This document shows, one piece after another, positions 5,322 to 5,625 of a stretch of DNA of 5,625 nt. The notes under the pieces are model-generated. The model saw only the letters and a list, made by a program, of their open reading frames with translations, was not told the origin of the DNA and ran no database searches. This DNA is from Lentisphaeria bacterium (GTDB lineage Bacteria > Verrucomicrobiota > Lentisphaeria > Victivallales > GWF2-50-93), in assembly GCA_020056205.1 (NCBI GenBank), contig JAGVIF010000171.1, positions 1-5,625 of the forward strand. Reading direction: 5' to 3'. The position numbers and the translations under genes are program-made. Positions within the stretch are counted from its first letter, which is position 1, and each line of letters starts with the position of its first letter.

Positions 5322-5625
5322 TCATTTACCGGAATATAACTTGGTTTCAGGTTTAATCCAGAAAATAAGCAAAGGTATGCAGACAGACATGGTGAGGTAA
5401 GATGTGAATCCTATGCAGATCAGAACAAGACCATCGGGCATGAACTTGAAGACGGCGGCATCAAGAGTCTGAAAAACGACGAAGTCGAAGAATTTTCAGG
5501 AAGGAAGATATAAGAGCCAATTGCAAAACTCAAAACCGATGCCGATGAAGGAGATTATGAAATTCAGGCGAGCCACAAAACCGGAGGCATACCCGAGGCG
5601 GTATGTCGAGGATTTTGCGGCGAAG
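5322..5625 (-). pseudogene. Membrane-protein gene with in-frame TGA, partial at window edge
   Basis: Reading the minus strand from the right edge, one frame gives 42 codons, a TGA at 5498-5496, then 57 more codons to a TGA at 5324-5322. Both parts look like one protein. A helix NFIISFIGIGFEFCNWLLYL lies before the stop codon, and KFFDFVVFQTLDAAVFKF, then GLVLICIGFTSYLTMSVCIP and LLIFWIKPETK, after it. The context LPS-stop-KFF would read naturally with Trp (TGG changed to TGA). The gene precedes the glycosyltransferase in the same direction and so belongs to an envelope operon. I do not recognise the family; the RLN-then-hydrophobic pattern faintly recalls DUF2062 membrane proteins, at low confidence. 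Other genes here use TGA as an ordinary stop, so recoding is unlikely. A sequencing error is possible. Confidence 0.55.

Noticed and set aside
5496..5498. TGA read as a recoded sense codon (Trp, Gly or selenocysteine)
   Set aside because: Other genes here end with TGA in normal fashion and no recoding signal is evident; a nonsense mutation or sequence error is simpler.

Overview
The window looks like a chromosomal piece from a PVC-superphylum bacterium, most likely a Lentisphaerota/Victivallales-type anaerobe. The best marker is the gene at 1172-2002. It encodes a prepilin-like protein with an [17 protein letters not shown] head and a C-terminal H-X9-DG motif, a family massively expanded in Lentisphaerota, Planctomycetota and Verrucomicrobiota. 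A Tat-exported, Cys-type sulfatase nearby fits the same lineages, which are rich in sulfatases. This placement is inference from protein style; there is no rRNA or other marker gene here.

Layout: positions 1-249 are intergenic, with a short AACATCGAA repeat at the left edge. A Fur-family metalloregulator (250-678) follows, preceded by a probable promoter and a 19-bp Fur-box-like palindrome. A second, closely matching palindrome (695-713) precedes a 78-aa protein of unknown function (733-969). Then comes a strong ribosome binding site driving only six codons (MNDIKG, 1000-1020). This resembles the opening of a rubrerythrin gene whose body has been lost. Two inverted repeats (1021-1073 and 1104-1152) fill the gap up to the pseudopilin gene. 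The pseudopilin and a downstream single-pass membrane protein of unknown function (2013-2771) form a two-gene operon. Positions 2772-3075 hold inverted repeats, a possible decayed C-terminal coding tail, and a clear rho-independent terminator (3026-3050, + strand).

The right half is on the minus strand and convergent with the left. Read in its own direction it starts with a partial membrane-protein gene entering from the right edge and carrying an in-frame TGA (5322-5625). Next is a family-9 glycosyltransferase (start uncertain, ends 4377) and a Tat-exported sulfatase (3076-4380) whose ATG overlaps the glycosyltransferase stop by 4 bp.

Functionally I see two units: a metal/oxidative-stress regulatory unit that appears to have lost its effector gene, and an envelope/polysaccharide unit (glycosyltransferase plus sulfatase). 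The pseudopilin operon lies between them. At least one gene is broken and two more remnants are plausible, so the window reads as eroding accessory DNA. I found no CRISPR array, tRNA, rRNA, transposase or phage gene, and I cannot claim a wholly new system.
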